A stretch of 64,000 bases of DNA from Piscinibacter gummiphilus. GTDB taxonomy: Bacteria; Pseudomonadota; Gammaproteobacteria; Burkholderiales; Burkholderiaceae_C. Every line of letters starts with the position of its first letter. The first letter of the stretch is position 1. The notes under the pieces were generated by a model. The model did no database searches, was not told the origin of the DNA, and saw nothing but the letters and a program-made list of their open reading frames with translations. Shown here one piece after another: positions 23,022-38,884 of this stretch. The DNA lies in the NCBI RefSeq assembly GCF_032681285.1, contig NZ_CP136336.1:4327001-4391000 (forward strand), in the 5' to 3' direction. The position numbers and the translations under genes were made by a program.

Positions 23022-24146
23022 CTACAGGGCCATGGGCCCGTGACCGTCCATATTTGTCAGGTGAAGGCCTTTTGACACGTCGGTGAAGGGCGCCAGCGCT
23101 TCCTGCAGCTGCGGCGAGATGGCGAAGAGTCGCTTGTTGGGTAATACCGCGTAGCCGTTCTGCGCAAAACCCTTGGCCCAGTCAGGGTGAGCCTGGTTGG
23201 AGACGACGATGTCCACACCCTTTGTCACCAGGTGCCGGGTTGCGGCATGCACCACCTCACCCGCCTGCGATGGCAAGGCCAGCGTGTCGACGATGGAGCC
23301 CACGTGCAGGTCACCGAAACGGTGCTCGCCTTGCATGTGCGTGTCCATCACCAGCGCCCATCCGATGACCTGGCCATCGCGCTCGACCTTGAGGCGAGTG
23401 ACCGGAGGCCAAGCCCCTTCGGGGGCGAGCGCGTTCATCGAGGCGGCGTCGCGCACCGCGATGGCCCGGTAGCTGCTCTTGCAACGCTCCCACAGCGCAT
23501 CGGCCCAGGGTCCGAAGTTGGGCACTTCCATCGCGCGGGCCTTGAAGCCACCGCCCTTGGCCTTGAGCCTGAGGCCGAGGTGGAGCGCCTTGAGGGCGAG
23601 CCAGCCAAGGCCGGTGAATGCACCAAGATCGAGCAACGCACGGCGCGCCGGCGTCTGGCGCAGCAGGGCGTTGAGGCGCAGGAAGCGGAAAGGCTTCACC
23701 ACCAGCAGGCAAAACGGCGTGGGGTGCAGCAGCCAGTTCATCTTGCGCAGCATCTGCACCACCGGCTGGTCGTCACCCCCGTGGCCCCAGCTGTAGAGCA
23801 GCGGGCGCTTCTTGAGCATGTCGCGGATCATGCGCAGGCCGAGCATGCCGTGGCGGGTGTCGATCACGCCTTCGGAGAACGGGCCCTGCCAGTCGGTCAC
23901 GACTTGGATCTGCCCGTTGATCAGCCAGTCTTGCGGCTTGAGCGCGAAGCAGCCGCGCACGGCGCTGCCGTCTTCTACGGCAAGGTGGTATTCGCGCCAG
24001 ACGTTCTGGCCGTCGCGCGGCGGAATCCACTCTGGCACCGGGTCGACATAGAAGCTCCAGCCGGAGCCGCCGGCACGCATGCGCTCGTTGAAGGCCTGCA
24101 CGGCCTCGCGCCATTCAGCGCTGTGGGGAACGATCTGGATGGCCAT
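23022..24146 (-). CDS. GNAT/FemAB-like acyltransferase, uncharacterised
   Basis: A 374-residue protein, MAIQIVPHSAEWREAVQAFNERMRAGG, then WREYHLAVEDGSAVRGCFALKPQDWLING and GVIDTRHGMLGLRMIRDML. This pattern suits an N-terminal GNAT-like fold, and a second GNAT-like half follows (RLKVERDGQVIGWALVMD, VHAATRHLVTKGVDIVVSNQAH). Double-GNAT proteins of this kind include FemAB-type and exosortase-associated acyltransferases. A hydrophobic patch lies at about residues 200-225. I chose the ATG at 24144-24146, giving a 32-nt overlap with the upstream GT2 gene, longer than elsewhere in this operon. No precise function is assigned; N-acylation of an amino sugar or aminoacyl intermediate is possible. Confidence 0.7.
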   Translation of the reverse strand: MAIQIVPHSAEWREAVQAFNERMRAGGSGWSFYVDPVPEWIPPRDGQNVWREYHLAVEDGSAVRGCFALKPQDWLINGQIQVVTDWQGPFSEGVIDTRHGMLGLRMIRDMLKKRPLLYSWGHGGDDQPVVQMLRKMNWLLHPTPFCLLVVKPFRFLRLNALLRQTPARRALLDLGAFTGLGWLALKALHLGLRLKAKGGGFKARAMEVPNFGPWADALWERCKSSYRAIAVRDAASMNALAPEGAWPPVTRLKVERDGQVIGWALVMDTHMQGEHRFGDLHVGSIVDTLALPSQAGEVVHAATRHLVTKGVDIVVSNQAHPDWAKGFAQNGYAVLPNKRLFAISPQLQEALAPFTDVSKGLHLTNMDGHGPMAL

Positions 24147-25152
24147 GGGAAGGAGAAGGCGAAACGGCCGCGTTGCCCGGCAGGCCGCGGTGGAACAGAG
24201 CGGAATGGCGCAGGAAGTCGCGCAGGAAGTGCGGAGGGTACTCGCCCGATTTGCGCTGCACGACGCTGCGCAGCTTGTAGGTGAGGAAGGCCAGCACCCA
24301 GACCAGGTCGGTGGCGGCCGCGTACGACCAGCCGTGGTTCTTGACCCAGTAACGGCGGCGCGACTCGAACCAGTACGCCGGCCTCCGGTTCTTCGCCGCA
24401 TGGTGGCCGCTGACCTGCGTGCTCTGGCCGACGAGGTGCAGCACCACACTTTGCGGCACGTGCCAGGTCTGCCAGCCGGCGCGGCGGGCGGCGAGGCAGA
24501 AGTCGGTTTCTTCGAAATACAGGAAATAGCCCTCGTCCATGAGGCCGATGGTCTGGAAGACCTCGCGGCGCACGAGCAGGCTGGCCCCGGGCAACCAGTC
24601 CGCCTCGGCTGGTTCCTCGCCCATCGGCCGCAGGCCGGCGCGGTGCTTCAGCAAGCGGGCGACCAGGCTCAGCCGCAGACCGCCGGCGAGTTCGCTCCAG
24701 ATGCTGGGGAAATGGAAGGCGTAAGGCCACGGTTCGCCGCTTTCCAGCAGGAAGCGGCTGCCGGCGATGCCAGCCTTGGGGTGCGCGTCGAGGAAGTCGA
24801 CCAGCGTGCGCAGGGCACCCGGTTTGACGCGCGTGTCGGGGTTCAGCAGCCAGTAGTAGGCCGGGCCGTTCGGGTCGGCCAGCGTCGGCCGCACGGCGAA
24901 GTTGTTGCCATACGAGAAACCGCCGTTGACCGGCGCCGGGAGCAGCCGAGCCCACGACGACCACCCTTCGGCTTCGATCGCGCGGCCGATCAACTCGACC
25001 GAATCGTCGCCCGAGGGGTTGTCGACCACCGTCACCACCGTGCCCGGGACTGCGGCCACTTCATCGACCAGCGAACGCAGGCAATCGACCGCGAGCCGGC
25101 CGGTCTTGTAGTTGACGATGACGACCTGCACGCGCGCAGGCGGCATCGTCAT
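24115..25152 (-). CDS. GT2 rhamnosyltransferase-like glycosyltransferase
   Basis: A 345-residue GT2 enzyme. Residues 1-220 carry VQVVIVNYKTGRLAVDCLRSL, TVVDNPSGDDSVELI, NGGFSYGNNFAVR, YYWLLNPDTRVKPGALRTLVDFLD (metal-binding NPD) and [20 protein letters not shown] (catalytic-base FEETD). This is the pattern of rhamnosyl- and related transferases. It is clearly paralogous to the next gene upstream (25149-26144), so the pair arose by tandem duplication and probably adds two consecutive sugars. The start (MTMPPARVQ) overlaps that gene's stop by 4 nt. The last 12 residues are read in the overlap with the GNAT-like gene. Confidence 0.88.
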   Translation of the reverse strand: MTMPPARVQVVIVNYKTGRLAVDCLRSLVDEVAAVPGTVVTVVDNPSGDDSVELIGRAIEAEGWSSWARLLPAPVNGGFSYGNNFAVRPTLADPNGPAYYWLLNPDTRVKPGALRTLVDFLDAHPKAGIAGSRFLLESGEPWPYAFHFPSIWSELAGGLRLSLVARLLKHRAGLRPMGEEPAEADWLPGASLLVRREVFQTIGLMDEGYFLYFEETDFCLAARRAGWQTWHVPQSVVLHLVGQSTQVSGHHAAKNRRPAYWFESRRRYWVKNHGWSYAAATDLVWVLAFLTYKLRSVVQRKSGEYPPHFLRDFLRHSALFHRGLPGNAAVSPSPSHGHPDRSPQR

Positions 25153-26144
25153 GTCTCCGCGCGCCGCAACTGCAGCGGGCCGGGCTCTCCGCGCAGCACC
25201 GCGCTGTGGCGCATGAAGTCGCCGATGAAATGCGGCGCGTGGCGGTTGGGCTTGCGGCGCAGCGCATCCAGCAGGCGGCCGACCGGGTAGGCCAGCACGA
25301 CGCCGAGGTCGGCCAGCGCCGTGTACAGGCGCCCATGGTGCAGCACGAAGTAGCGCCGGCGAGAGGCGAACCAATAAGCGGGCACCCGCTTTTTCGGCGC
25401 GTTGCGCACGGTCACGCCGCTCGACTGGCCCACGAGGTGCACGATGCGCGCCTGGGGCACGTGCCATACCTCCCAGCCGGCGAGCTTCGCGCGTCGGGTG
25501 TAGTCGGTCTCTTCGAAATAGAGGAAGTAGGTCTCGTCCATCAGGCCGATCTGGTCGATCACGGCCTTGCGGATCAGCATGAAGGCGCCCGACACCCAAT
25601 CGACCGGCACCGGCTGCTGCGGGATGCCGATGCGCGTGAGGCGCGTGGCGAAGAGCCGGTCGAGCGCGCCGATGCCCAGGTAGCCGAGCACCTCGTTCAC
25701 CGCGTTCGGAAAACGGAAGCAGCACATCTGCGGCGTGGCATCGAGGTCTTCGCTGCGGCCACCGGCGATGCCGACCTTGGGGTGAGCCTCGATGAAGTCG
25801 AGCAGCGTGCGCAAGGCACCGGGCCGCACGATCGTGTCGGGGTTGAGCAACAGCACGTGGTCGGCGTCCCGCCGCTCGCGGATGGCGATGTTGTTGCCGG
25901 CGGCGAAGCCGTGGTTGCCGGGCGCGCGGATCAGCGTGGCCCAGGCACCCCAGCCGTTGTCGGCGATGGCCTGCGCCACACGATCGGCCGCACCATCGGG
26001 CGAGGCGTTGTCGACCACGAGCACCCGCACGCCGGGCACCGACGGCAGCTCCGGCTCGATCGAGCGCAGGCAGTCGATGGTCAGATCGGCGCCCTTGTAG
26101 GCGACGATCGACACCAGCAGCTTCGGCGTGGCCGAAACGTTCAT
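25149..26144 (-). CDS. GT2 glycosyltransferase, paralogue of its neighbour
   Basis: A 331-residue GT2 protein with [73 protein letters not shown] and [25 protein letters not shown]. It shares with the next gene the FLYFEETD catalytic block and the C-terminal stretch PAYWF-SRRRYF/W followed by [22 protein letters not shown]. Its start overlaps the stop of the reductase gene by 4 nt. Being between the PKS/CCR and the carrier-oxygenase genes, it ties sugar transfer to the assembly-line product. The donor is unknown. Confidence 0.88.
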   Translation of the reverse strand: MNVSATPKLLVSIVAYKGADLTIDCLRSIEPELPSVPGVRVLVVDNASPDGAADRVAQAIADNGWGAWATLIRAPGNHGFAAGNNIAIRERRDADHVLLLNPDTIVRPGALRTLLDFIEAHPKVGIAGGRSEDLDATPQMCCFRFPNAVNEVLGYLGIGALDRLFATRLTRIGIPQQPVPVDWVSGAFMLIRKAVIDQIGLMDETYFLYFEETDYTRRAKLAGWEVWHVPQARIVHLVGQSSGVTVRNAPKKRVPAYWFASRRRYFVLHHGRLYTALADLGVVLAYPVGRLLDALRRKPNRHAPHFIGDFMRHSAVLRGEPGPLQLRRAET

Positions 26145-27375
26145 GCCCGCGCGTTGACCCGAATCGCCAGGTTGCCCGACGGGTGGGTGTTGGTGTGCAG
26201 CAGCTGGTGCGCCTTGCCCACTTCGTCGAACTCGAAGACGTCGGCCAGCGCCGGGTCGACCAGGCCGTCGATCACCATGTCGTTCAGCGCCTTGCACTGC
26301 TCGGTGTTGGCGAAGTGCGAGCCTTGCAGGCGCTTCTGGCGCATCCACAGGTAGCGCAGGTCCACGTCGGCGTTGTAGCCGGTGGTGCCGGCGCAGATCA
26401 CCACCATGCCGGCGTTGTCGCACACGAGGATGGAAGTCGGGATGGTCGACTCGCCCGGGTGCTCCAGCACGATGCGCGGGCCCTGGCGCGAGCCCAGCAC
26501 GTCAGACCACTTCTTGCGGAAGGCGTTGGCGCCCTTCATCCACTCGGCATAGGCCGCCGCATCGGCGGTGTCGGGCAGGCGGCCCCAGTGGGTGAACGAC
26601 GGGTCGGTGCGGTTGATCACCCCGTGCGCGCCGAGCTTGCGGCAGTGCTCCATGCGGCTTTCCGACGAGACCACCGCGATCGGAATGCCCCCCTTGGCCT
26701 TCACGATCTGGATCGCCATCGACCCGAGGCCGCCCGAGCCACCCCAGATCAGCACCGGGTCGCCCGGCTTCACGGTGTGCGGCTCCCAGCCCATCAGCTG
26801 GCGGTAGGCGGTGGCGCCCACGAGCATGTAGGCGGCTGCAGCCTCCCACGAAAGCTTGGGTGGCTTCTTGAAGCACTGGTAGTCGTCGACCCGGGTGAAC
26901 TGCGCGAACGAACCCCAGTTTTCCTCGTAACCCCAGATCTTGCAGCTGGTCGAGGTGATGGGGTCGGCGCCGGCCTGGATGTCAGCGGCGTTCTCGTCCC
27001 ACATCGCACACGAGAGCACAACCTCGTCGCCCACGCGCACGTTGGTCACGCCCTCGCCCACCGCCCAGACGATGCCCGACGCGTCGGAGCCGCCGATGTG
27101 GAAGGCCTCGGCGGCCGGGTTCTGCTTGCGGCGCGCCGCGACCACGTCGACCGGCGTGCCGAGCGCCGCCCACACGTTGTTGTAGTTGATGCCCGCGGCC
27201 ATCACGTAGACCAGCACCTGCCGCGGGCCAGGCTTGGGCGTGTCGACCACTTCCACCTTGAAGGCCTGCTCCGGCTCGCCATAACGCTCGGGGCGGATCA
27301 GACTCGCATACATCCGGGCCGGCACATGGCCGAGCGGCGGCATCTCGCCGAGTTCGTACAGGTCTTTGGTTTCGC

Positions 27376-27379
<4 letters not shown>
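26141..27379 (-). CDS. ccr: Crotonyl-CoA carboxylase/reductase homologue
   Basis: A 412-residue medium-chain dehydrogenase/reductase. Residues reported to bind CO2 in crotonyl-CoA carboxylase/reductases appear to be kept: Asn in INYNNVWA (about 65-70), Glu152 in [11 protein letters not shown] (the preceding family Phe aligns with Tyr151) and His307 in [10 protein letters not shown]. The NADPH-binding loop is [14 protein letters not shown]. Such enzymes reductively carboxylate enoyl-CoA to alkylmalonyl-CoA, the extender units of many PKSs. Its GTG start overlaps the PKS stop by 4 nt, so it probably supplies that PKS with an unusual extender. A plain trans-acting enoyl reductase is the alternative, because the PKS has no ER domain. 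Confidence 0.87.
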
Positions 27380-33897
<6,518 letters not shown>

Positions 33898-33967
33898 GCG
33901 TTCAATCCCTGCGGGCTGCCTGCCTCTGTCGAGCGGTTCATCGGTGGTCGTTGTCTGGAGATGGGGG

Positions 33968-36900
33968 TCAGACGCGTGAGGCCTGGCGGCGCGCCTGCAT
34001 CACCGCGCGGCGGCCCTGCGCGCGCGCATTGCCGGCCTTCGCACCCGCATCGTCCACACCGCCCTCGCCCAGGAAGGCGCTGAGGCTCTGGATGGTGGGG
34101 AAACGGAAGATGTCGGTGATGGAGATGTCGCGCTGCAGCGTGTCACGCAGACGGCGGTGCGCCTGCACCGCCAGCAGCGAGTGGCCGCCGAGGTCGAAGA
34201 AGTTGTCGCGCGCGCCGACCTGCGGCAGCTTGAGCACGTCCTTCCAGATGGCGGCGATCTGCTCTTCGAGGTCGCTCGCCGGGGCCACGAAGGCTTCGTT
34301 CGCCACGGGGGCCTTGCTCGCTTCGGGCGCAGGCAGCTGCTTGCGGTCGATCTTGCCGTTGGGCGTCTGAGGCAGCGCGTCGAGCGTGACGAAGTGCGCC
34401 GGCACCATGAAATCGGGCATGCGGGTGCGCAGGTGCTCCTTCAGCTCGGCCGCGGGCGCGCTGTCTTTCGCTGACGGCACGATGTAGGCCACGAGGCGCA
34501 CGTCGCCCGGCGTGTCTTCGCGTGCGACGACGACCGTCTCGCGCACGCCGGTGTGGCTCAGCAGCGAGGCTTCGATCTCGCCCAGCTCGATGCGGTAGCC
34601 ACGCACCTTCACCTGGTGGTCGAAACGGCCGAGGAATTCGAGCGAGCCGTCGTCGCGCAGGCGCGCGAGGTCGCCGGTGCGGTACACCCGGCCACCGGCC
34701 GCGCCCTTGAGCGGGTGCGGCAGGAAACGCTCGGCGGTGAGCTCCGGGCGGTGCAGGTAGCCACGCACCACGCCCTTGCCGCCGATCACCAGTTCGCCCG
34801 GCACGCCGACCGGCGTGGGCTGCTGGCGTGTGTCGAGGATGTAGATCGCCTGGTTGGCGAGCGGCTTGCCGAGCGGCACGATGCCGTCGACGGTGTCGAC
34901 CCGGTGCACCGACGACCAGATGGTCGTCTCGGTCGGGCCGTACATGTTCATCAGGTGGCCGTTGCTGGCGATCGCGCCCTTCAGCTCGCGGGCGAGCGGC
35001 GCCTGCAGCGCTTCGCCACCGACCATCATGCGCTTGAGGCCGCGCAGGCCGTCGGCCGCCGCCGGGTCGAGGAGCAGCATGCGCGCCATCGACGGCGTGC
35101 ACTGCAGGTGCGTCGCCTGGTGACGCTTGAGCAGCGTGGGGATCGAGTAGTCGGTGTTGGCGTTCGCAGCCGTGCGGCGTGGCGTGGCGTTCTTGCGCAG
35201 CTCGTTGAGGTATTCGAGGTGGGCCAGCACCGAGGGCGAGTCGACACCGAAGTCGATCAGGCAGGCGACCTCGTCGACGCCGATCGCCTTGATCGCGTCG
35301 ACCTGCTTCAGGCAGCTCTCGGGCGTGCCGAAGAGGCCGCTGGTCTCGTAGTAGCGGTTGAACGAGTGCTCCATCAGGCCCTGCATCTCCTCGTCACTGA
35401 GGCTTTGCAGGTCGAGGCTGGCGGTGGAGTTGGGGCCGTCCATGCCCTCGCGCTTCTTGAACGCAGGGAAGGACCAGGCGTATTGCTTGACGAGGTTGAG
35501 CGAGGTCTTGAGGTAGTCGATCAACGGCTGCTTGACCTTGGCGCGCACCTCGGCCTCGTCGGGCCCGACGAAGGTGTGCAGCATCAGCGTCACGTAGCCT
35601 TCGCCCGGGTGGCCGGCGTCTTTCCAGGCCTTGCGGTAGGCGGCGAGCTTGCCGTCGAGTTCTTCCACCGTCTGGCCCAGCAGGTGGGTCAGCACGTTGG
35701 CGCCCAGCTTGCCGGCGGCGATGAAGGTCTCGGGGTTGCCGGCGGAGGTGACCCAGTACGGCAGGTCCTTCTGCACCGGGCGCGGCAGGATGCCGACCTC
35801 GACCTCGCTGCCAGTGGCTCCGGGGAAGCTGCACTTCTCGCCGCGCCACAGCTTGCGCACGGTCTCGATGTTGCGCAGCATGATGTTCTTGTTGTCGGCG
35901 AAGTTCTCCGGCTTCAGCACGAAGTCGTTCGGCTGCCAGCCCGACGCGAACGAGATGCCGACACGGCCCTTGGAGATGTTGTCGACGACCGACCACTCCT
36001 CGGCCACGCGCAGCGGGTGGTGCAGCGGCAGCACCACGCTGCCGGCGCGGATCTTGATGCGCTCGGTGACGGCGGCAATGGCGGCGCCGGCCACGGCCGG
36101 GTTCGGATAGAGGCCACCGAAGGCGTGGAAGTGGCGCTCGGGCGTCCACACGGCCGAGAAGCCGTGCTGGTCGCCGTACTTGGCGCCTTCGAGCAGCAGC
36201 TTGTACTTGTCGTGCTTCTCCTGGCCTTCGCCTTCGGCTTCGTTGGCCGAGAAGTAGAAGAGGCTGAAGTCGAGCGGGCGGGCTGCAGCCGCGCCCCGCG
36301 GCGCGGACCCGGAGCGCTCTTCGCCGGTGGCGATGACGACGTGGAAGCCGCGGGTGAGCGTCCAGCAGAGTTCGAGCACCGAGATGTCAAAGCTCAGGCT
36401 CGTAACCGCCACCCAGGTGCCGGCGCCATCTTCACCGAGGTGGTGGTCCATCCCCGCGAAGAAGTTGACGACATTGCGGTGCTCGACCATCACGCCCTTG
36501 GGCTTGCCGGTCGAACCCGAGGTGTAGATCACGTAGGCCAGGTGCTGCGGCTCGGCGCCACCATCGAAGGGCTCGGCCGACTCGGTGGCGATCGAGGCCC
36601 AGTCGGTGTCGAGCTTGATGACCTTGGCGCTGTGCTTGGGCAACTCCACGCGGTCCTGCGTCAGCAGCACCGGCACCTTGGAGTCCTCGACCATGTAAGC
36701 GATGCGGTCCTTCGGGTAGCTCGGGTCGAGCGGCACGTAGGCGCCGCCGGCCTTGTGGATGGCGATCAGTCCGACCATCATCTCCACCGAGCGCTCGGCA
36801 CACAGGCCCACCAGCACGTCGGGGCCGACGCCCAGCGACTTGAGTCGGCGCGCGAGCTGGTTGGCGCGGCGGTTGAGTTCGTCGTAGGTGAGCGACTGGT

Positions 36901-38650
36901 CTTCGCAGGTCACGGCCGTCGCGTTCGGCGTGCGGGCGGCCTGCTCCTCGAAGAGGCGGTGCACGCACGCATCGGTGCGCGCGGGAGCGTCGGTGGCGTT
37001 CCACTGGTCGAGCACGCGGCTGCGCTCGGCCGCATCCCACAGGGGCAGCTCGGCGAGGGCGCGCGACGCATCGGCATCGGCGGCCTTCAGCAACTCGGCG
37101 GCTTGCTGCTGCATCGCGGCGATGGTGGTGCGCGAGAGCTTGGCAGCGTCGAAGATCCAGCGGCTTTGTGCGCCATCGGCGGTGACGGCGATGGTGAGTT
37201 CGCTGCCCGTCAGCGCGGCGGCATCGTCGAGCTTGTCAACGATGAGCAGCGCAACCGGCTGCACACGCGGGTCTTTCTGCGCAGCAGCGGCGCGCAGCTC
37301 AGGCGAGCGGGCGACGATGTCGCTGGCATAGCCGACGCGCTTGCGCAGCGTGGCGAGTTCATCGGCAACGGCAGCGCGCAGCGCATCGAAGCCGCGCGAA
37401 AAATCGAGTGCAACGCGCAGCTGCACTTGTTGCGCGAACCAGGCGGGCGCAGCGCCCACAGCGCGGCGCAGCGCGGGGTCGGCGAAGCCGAGGTCGAAGC
37501 CGTCCTTGTCCGTGAGGCGTGCGAGGTAGCCCACGAGTGCCGCGATGCGTGCGTCGGCGTTACCCGCCGGCAGCGCCGCATCGAGCTGCTGCCACTGCGT
37601 GGCGACCGGCGCGGCGCTGCGGTCGATGTAGGGCAGCTCGAGCGGGGTTTGCGTCTCCAGGCGGCGCAGCCAGAACGTCTCATGCGCGGACAGCGAGGCG
37701 TTGATGGCGCTCAGCTGGTCGGCCGCGGCCGCATCGAGCACTTCGAAGCGGGCGCCCGTGCGCAGGTTGAGCACCGGGCAGTTGAGGAAACGCGGCTTGC
37801 CGTCGAGGGTTTCCAGGCGCGGGATGCGCACGTCGAAGTCGCCGGTCGTGACGACCAGGGCATCGTCGTTCACCGAGACGATGGTGCCGGCCGGCAGGCC
37901 CGAGCGGTCTTCGAGCACCGTGAGTTCGGGCACCAGCACGAGCTGGCCGTTGTAGAGCGCCTTGGCCGCACCGATGGGGTTGGCGTAGGTGCCGAAGTCG
38001 AGCGCACGCACGAGCGTGGCGATCTTCGAGGCGGGCTCGTCCCAGCGGATGGCACAGGCCGCGGCGGGGCGGTCCTTGCGGCCGAAATACTTCTGCACGC
38101 CTTCGGTCTGCGGGCGGCCTTGCAGCGTGCCGTCGGCGAGGCCCTTCACCAGTTCCTCGAAGCTCTCCATGCCGGCTTCGAAGCACTTGGTGTTGAGCGT
38201 GAGGGCGGTCTCGCCTTCGGAGAGATCGAAACGGCGCTGCACCAGGATGTCGCCCTGGTCGACGGCGCTCGTCATCAGGTGCCAGGTGATGCCGTGGCGG
38301 CCCTCGCCGTTGAGCATGGCCCACACGGGCGTGTTGAGGCCGGCGTATTCGGGCAGCGGGCCGTCGTGGAAGTTGATCGCGGCGCGCGTGGGCATCGCGA
38401 TGACTTCTGGCGACAGCACCGAGAGGTTGGTGATCGAGAAGAGGTAGTCGAAGGGGCGGATGTCTTGCGCGGCGAGCAGCGCGGCCGAATCGGCCAGCAC
38501 GCGGATGCCTTTTTCGGCAGCCCAGCGGCGGATGGCGGCGCGCGTCGTGACCACGGCCACGATCTGGTGGCCTGCCTGCTCGAGGACCTGCCCGCACTGA
38601 ATCAGCAGGGACTCCGAACCGATGAGGACGCTACGCACTGAGTTCGCCAT
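33968..38650 (-). CDS. NRPS: formyltransferase - vestigial C - A with inserted luciferase-like monooxygenase - PCP
   Basis: A 1560-residue one-module NRPS. Residues 1-300 are a methionyl-tRNA-formyltransferase-like domain with the catalytic Asn93, His95 (INFHDGPLP) and Asp131 (VDQGDIL). Residues 320-545 resemble part of a condensation domain, but no HHxxxDG is seen. The A domain starts near 560 (YVIYTSGSTGKPKG at 707; SFDISVLEL at 753, with the amino-acid-gripping Asp755). It is interrupted at about 790-1155 by a flavin-dependent luciferase-like monooxygenase of the MupA/Atu3671 type (FSLFYFSANEAEG, FSAVWTPERHFHAFGGLYPNPAV), then resumes at MNMYGPTETTIW (1234) and NGKIDRKQL (1431). PCP: Ser1491 in DLGGHSLLA. 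It is the first gene of the operon. The product is probably an N-formylated, oxidised aminoacyl thioester passed to the PKS. Confidence 0.95.
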   Translation of the reverse strand: MANSVRSVLIGSESLLIQCGQVLEQAGHQIVAVVTTRAAIRRWAAEKGIRVLADSAALLAAQDIRPFDYLFSITNLSVLSPEVIAMPTRAAINFHDGPLPEYAGLNTPVWAMLNGEGRHGITWHLMTSAVDQGDILVQRRFDLSEGETALTLNTKCFEAGMESFEELVKGLADGTLQGRPQTEGVQKYFGRKDRPAAACAIRWDEPASKIATLVRALDFGTYANPIGAAKALYNGQLVLVPELTVLEDRSGLPAGTIVSVNDDALVVTTGDFDVRIPRLETLDGKPRFLNCPVLNLRTGARFEVLDAAAADQLSAINASLSAHETFWLRRLETQTPLELPYIDRSAAPVATQWQQLDAALPAGNADARIAALVGYLARLTDKDGFDLGFADPALRRAVGAAPAWFAQQVQLRVALDFSRGFDALRAAVADELATLRKRVGYASDIVARSPELRAAAAQKDPRVQPVALLIVDKLDDAAALTGSELTIAVTADGAQSRWIFDAAKLSRTTIAAMQQQAAELLKAADADASRALAELPLWDAAERSRVLDQWNATDAPARTDACVHRLFEEQAARTPNATAVTCEDQSLTYDELNRRANQLARRLKSLGVGPDVLVGLCAERSVEMMVGLIAIHKAGGAYVPLDPSYPKDRIAYMVEDSKVPVLLTQDRVELPKHSAKVIKLDTDWASIATESAEPFDGGAEPQHLAYVIYTSGSTGKPKGVMVEHRNVVNFFAGMDHHLGEDGAGTWVAVTSLSFDISVLELCWTLTRGFHVVIATGEERSGSAPRGAAAARPLDFSLFYFSANEAEGEGQEKHDKYKLLLEGAKYGDQHGFSAVWTPERHFHAFGGLYPNPAVAGAAIAAVTERIKIRAGSVVLPLHHPLRVAEEWSVVDNISKGRVGISFASGWQPNDFVLKPENFADNKNIMLRNIETVRKLWRGEKCSFPGATGSEVEVGILPRPVQKDLPYWVTSAGNPETFIAAGKLGANVLTHLLGQTVEELDGKLAAYRKAWKDAGHPGEGYVTLMLHTFVGPDEAEVRAKVKQPLIDYLKTSLNLVKQYAWSFPAFKKREGMDGPNSTASLDLQSLSDEEMQGLMEHSFNRYYETSGLFGTPESCLKQVDAIKAIGVDEVACLIDFGVDSPSVLAHLEYLNELRKNATPRRTAANANTDYSIPTLLKRHQATHLQCTPSMARMLLLDPAAADGLRGLKRMMVGGEALQAPLARELKGAIASNGHLMNMYGPTETTIWSSVHRVDTVDGIVPLGKPLANQAIYILDTRQQPTPVGVPGELVIGGKGVVRGYLHRPELTAERFLPHPLKGAAGGRVYRTGDLARLRDDGSLEFLGRFDHQVKVRGYRIELGEIEASLLSHTGVRETVVVAREDTPGDVRLVAYIVPSAKDSAPAAELKEHLRTRMPDFMVPAHFVTLDALPQTPNGKIDRKQLPAPEASKAPVANEAFVAPASDLEEQIAAIWKDVLKLPQVGARDNFFDLGGHSLLAVQAHRRLRDTLQRDISITDIFRFPTIQSLSAFLGEGGVDDAGAKAGNARAQGRRAVMQARRQASRV

Positions 38651-38695
38651 GTTTTCTCTTGTTCAATCGCCGGTCGGCCAGGGCCTGGGTCGTGA

Positions 38696-38711
38696 CACGA
38701 TGCACATCGTG
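38696..38711. promoter_or_regulatory. 16-bp palindrome, candidate operator of the NRPS operon
   Basis: CACGATG-CA-CATCGTG has perfect 7-bp arms and a 2-nt spacer, 46-61 bp upstream of the NRPS ATG. Position and symmetry suit a dimeric repressor or activator such as a TetR- or LysR-type protein. No regulator gene is encoded in the window. Confidence 0.4.
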
Positions 38712-38783
38712 CGTGGCCGAAAAAACAAGCCGATGACGGGCCCAAACTACGCAAAAACCCGCGGAATTATGTGCGGCATTACC

Positions 38784-38799
38784 GGGGGTCCAGACCCCC
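38784..38799. promoter_or_regulatory. G-run/C-run inverted repeat upstream of the NRPS operon
   Basis: GGGGGTC-CA-GACCCCC, perfect 7-bp arms, followed by TAGTTGAGCG. The right arm with its flank (CCCCCTAGTTGAGCG) nearly repeats the element upstream of gmhA (CCCCCCTAGGTGAGCG at 3316), in the same orientation relative to the downstream gene. Confidence 0.4.
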
Positions 38800-38884
38800 T
38801 AGTTGAGCGTAAGACCGTGGGGCCAAACGAGAAGGATTTGGGCCGCGAGTGAAATAATCCGCAGCCTTCTGATCGATTCGCGCC

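Larger units (their letters stand above)
38651..38884. promoter_or_regulatory. Divergent promoter region of the NRPS/PKS operon and the molybdenum-hydroxylase gene
   Basis: This 234-bp gap separates two divergent starts. It should contain the promoter for the 21-kb NRPS-headed operon. Two symmetrical elements stand out (listed separately): a 16-bp palindrome close to the NRPS start and a G/C-run inverted repeat further up. Read towards the NRPS, CATAAT (23 bp after the G-run) could be a -10. Relatively AT-rich tracts (six A, five A) occur near 38720 and 38750. Confidence 0.5.

Noticed and set aside
23022..23060. A GGGCC/GGCCC hairpin near the end of the GNAT-like gene as a terminator
   Set aside because: It lies inside the coding region, is short and has no T-run, so it does not qualify.
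34553..38641. A 1362-codon open frame on the plus strand opposite the NRPS
   Set aside because: It is the antisense shadow of the NRPS in GC-rich DNA. Its translation has no recognisable domain, while the minus-strand frame has full catalytic motifs throughout.
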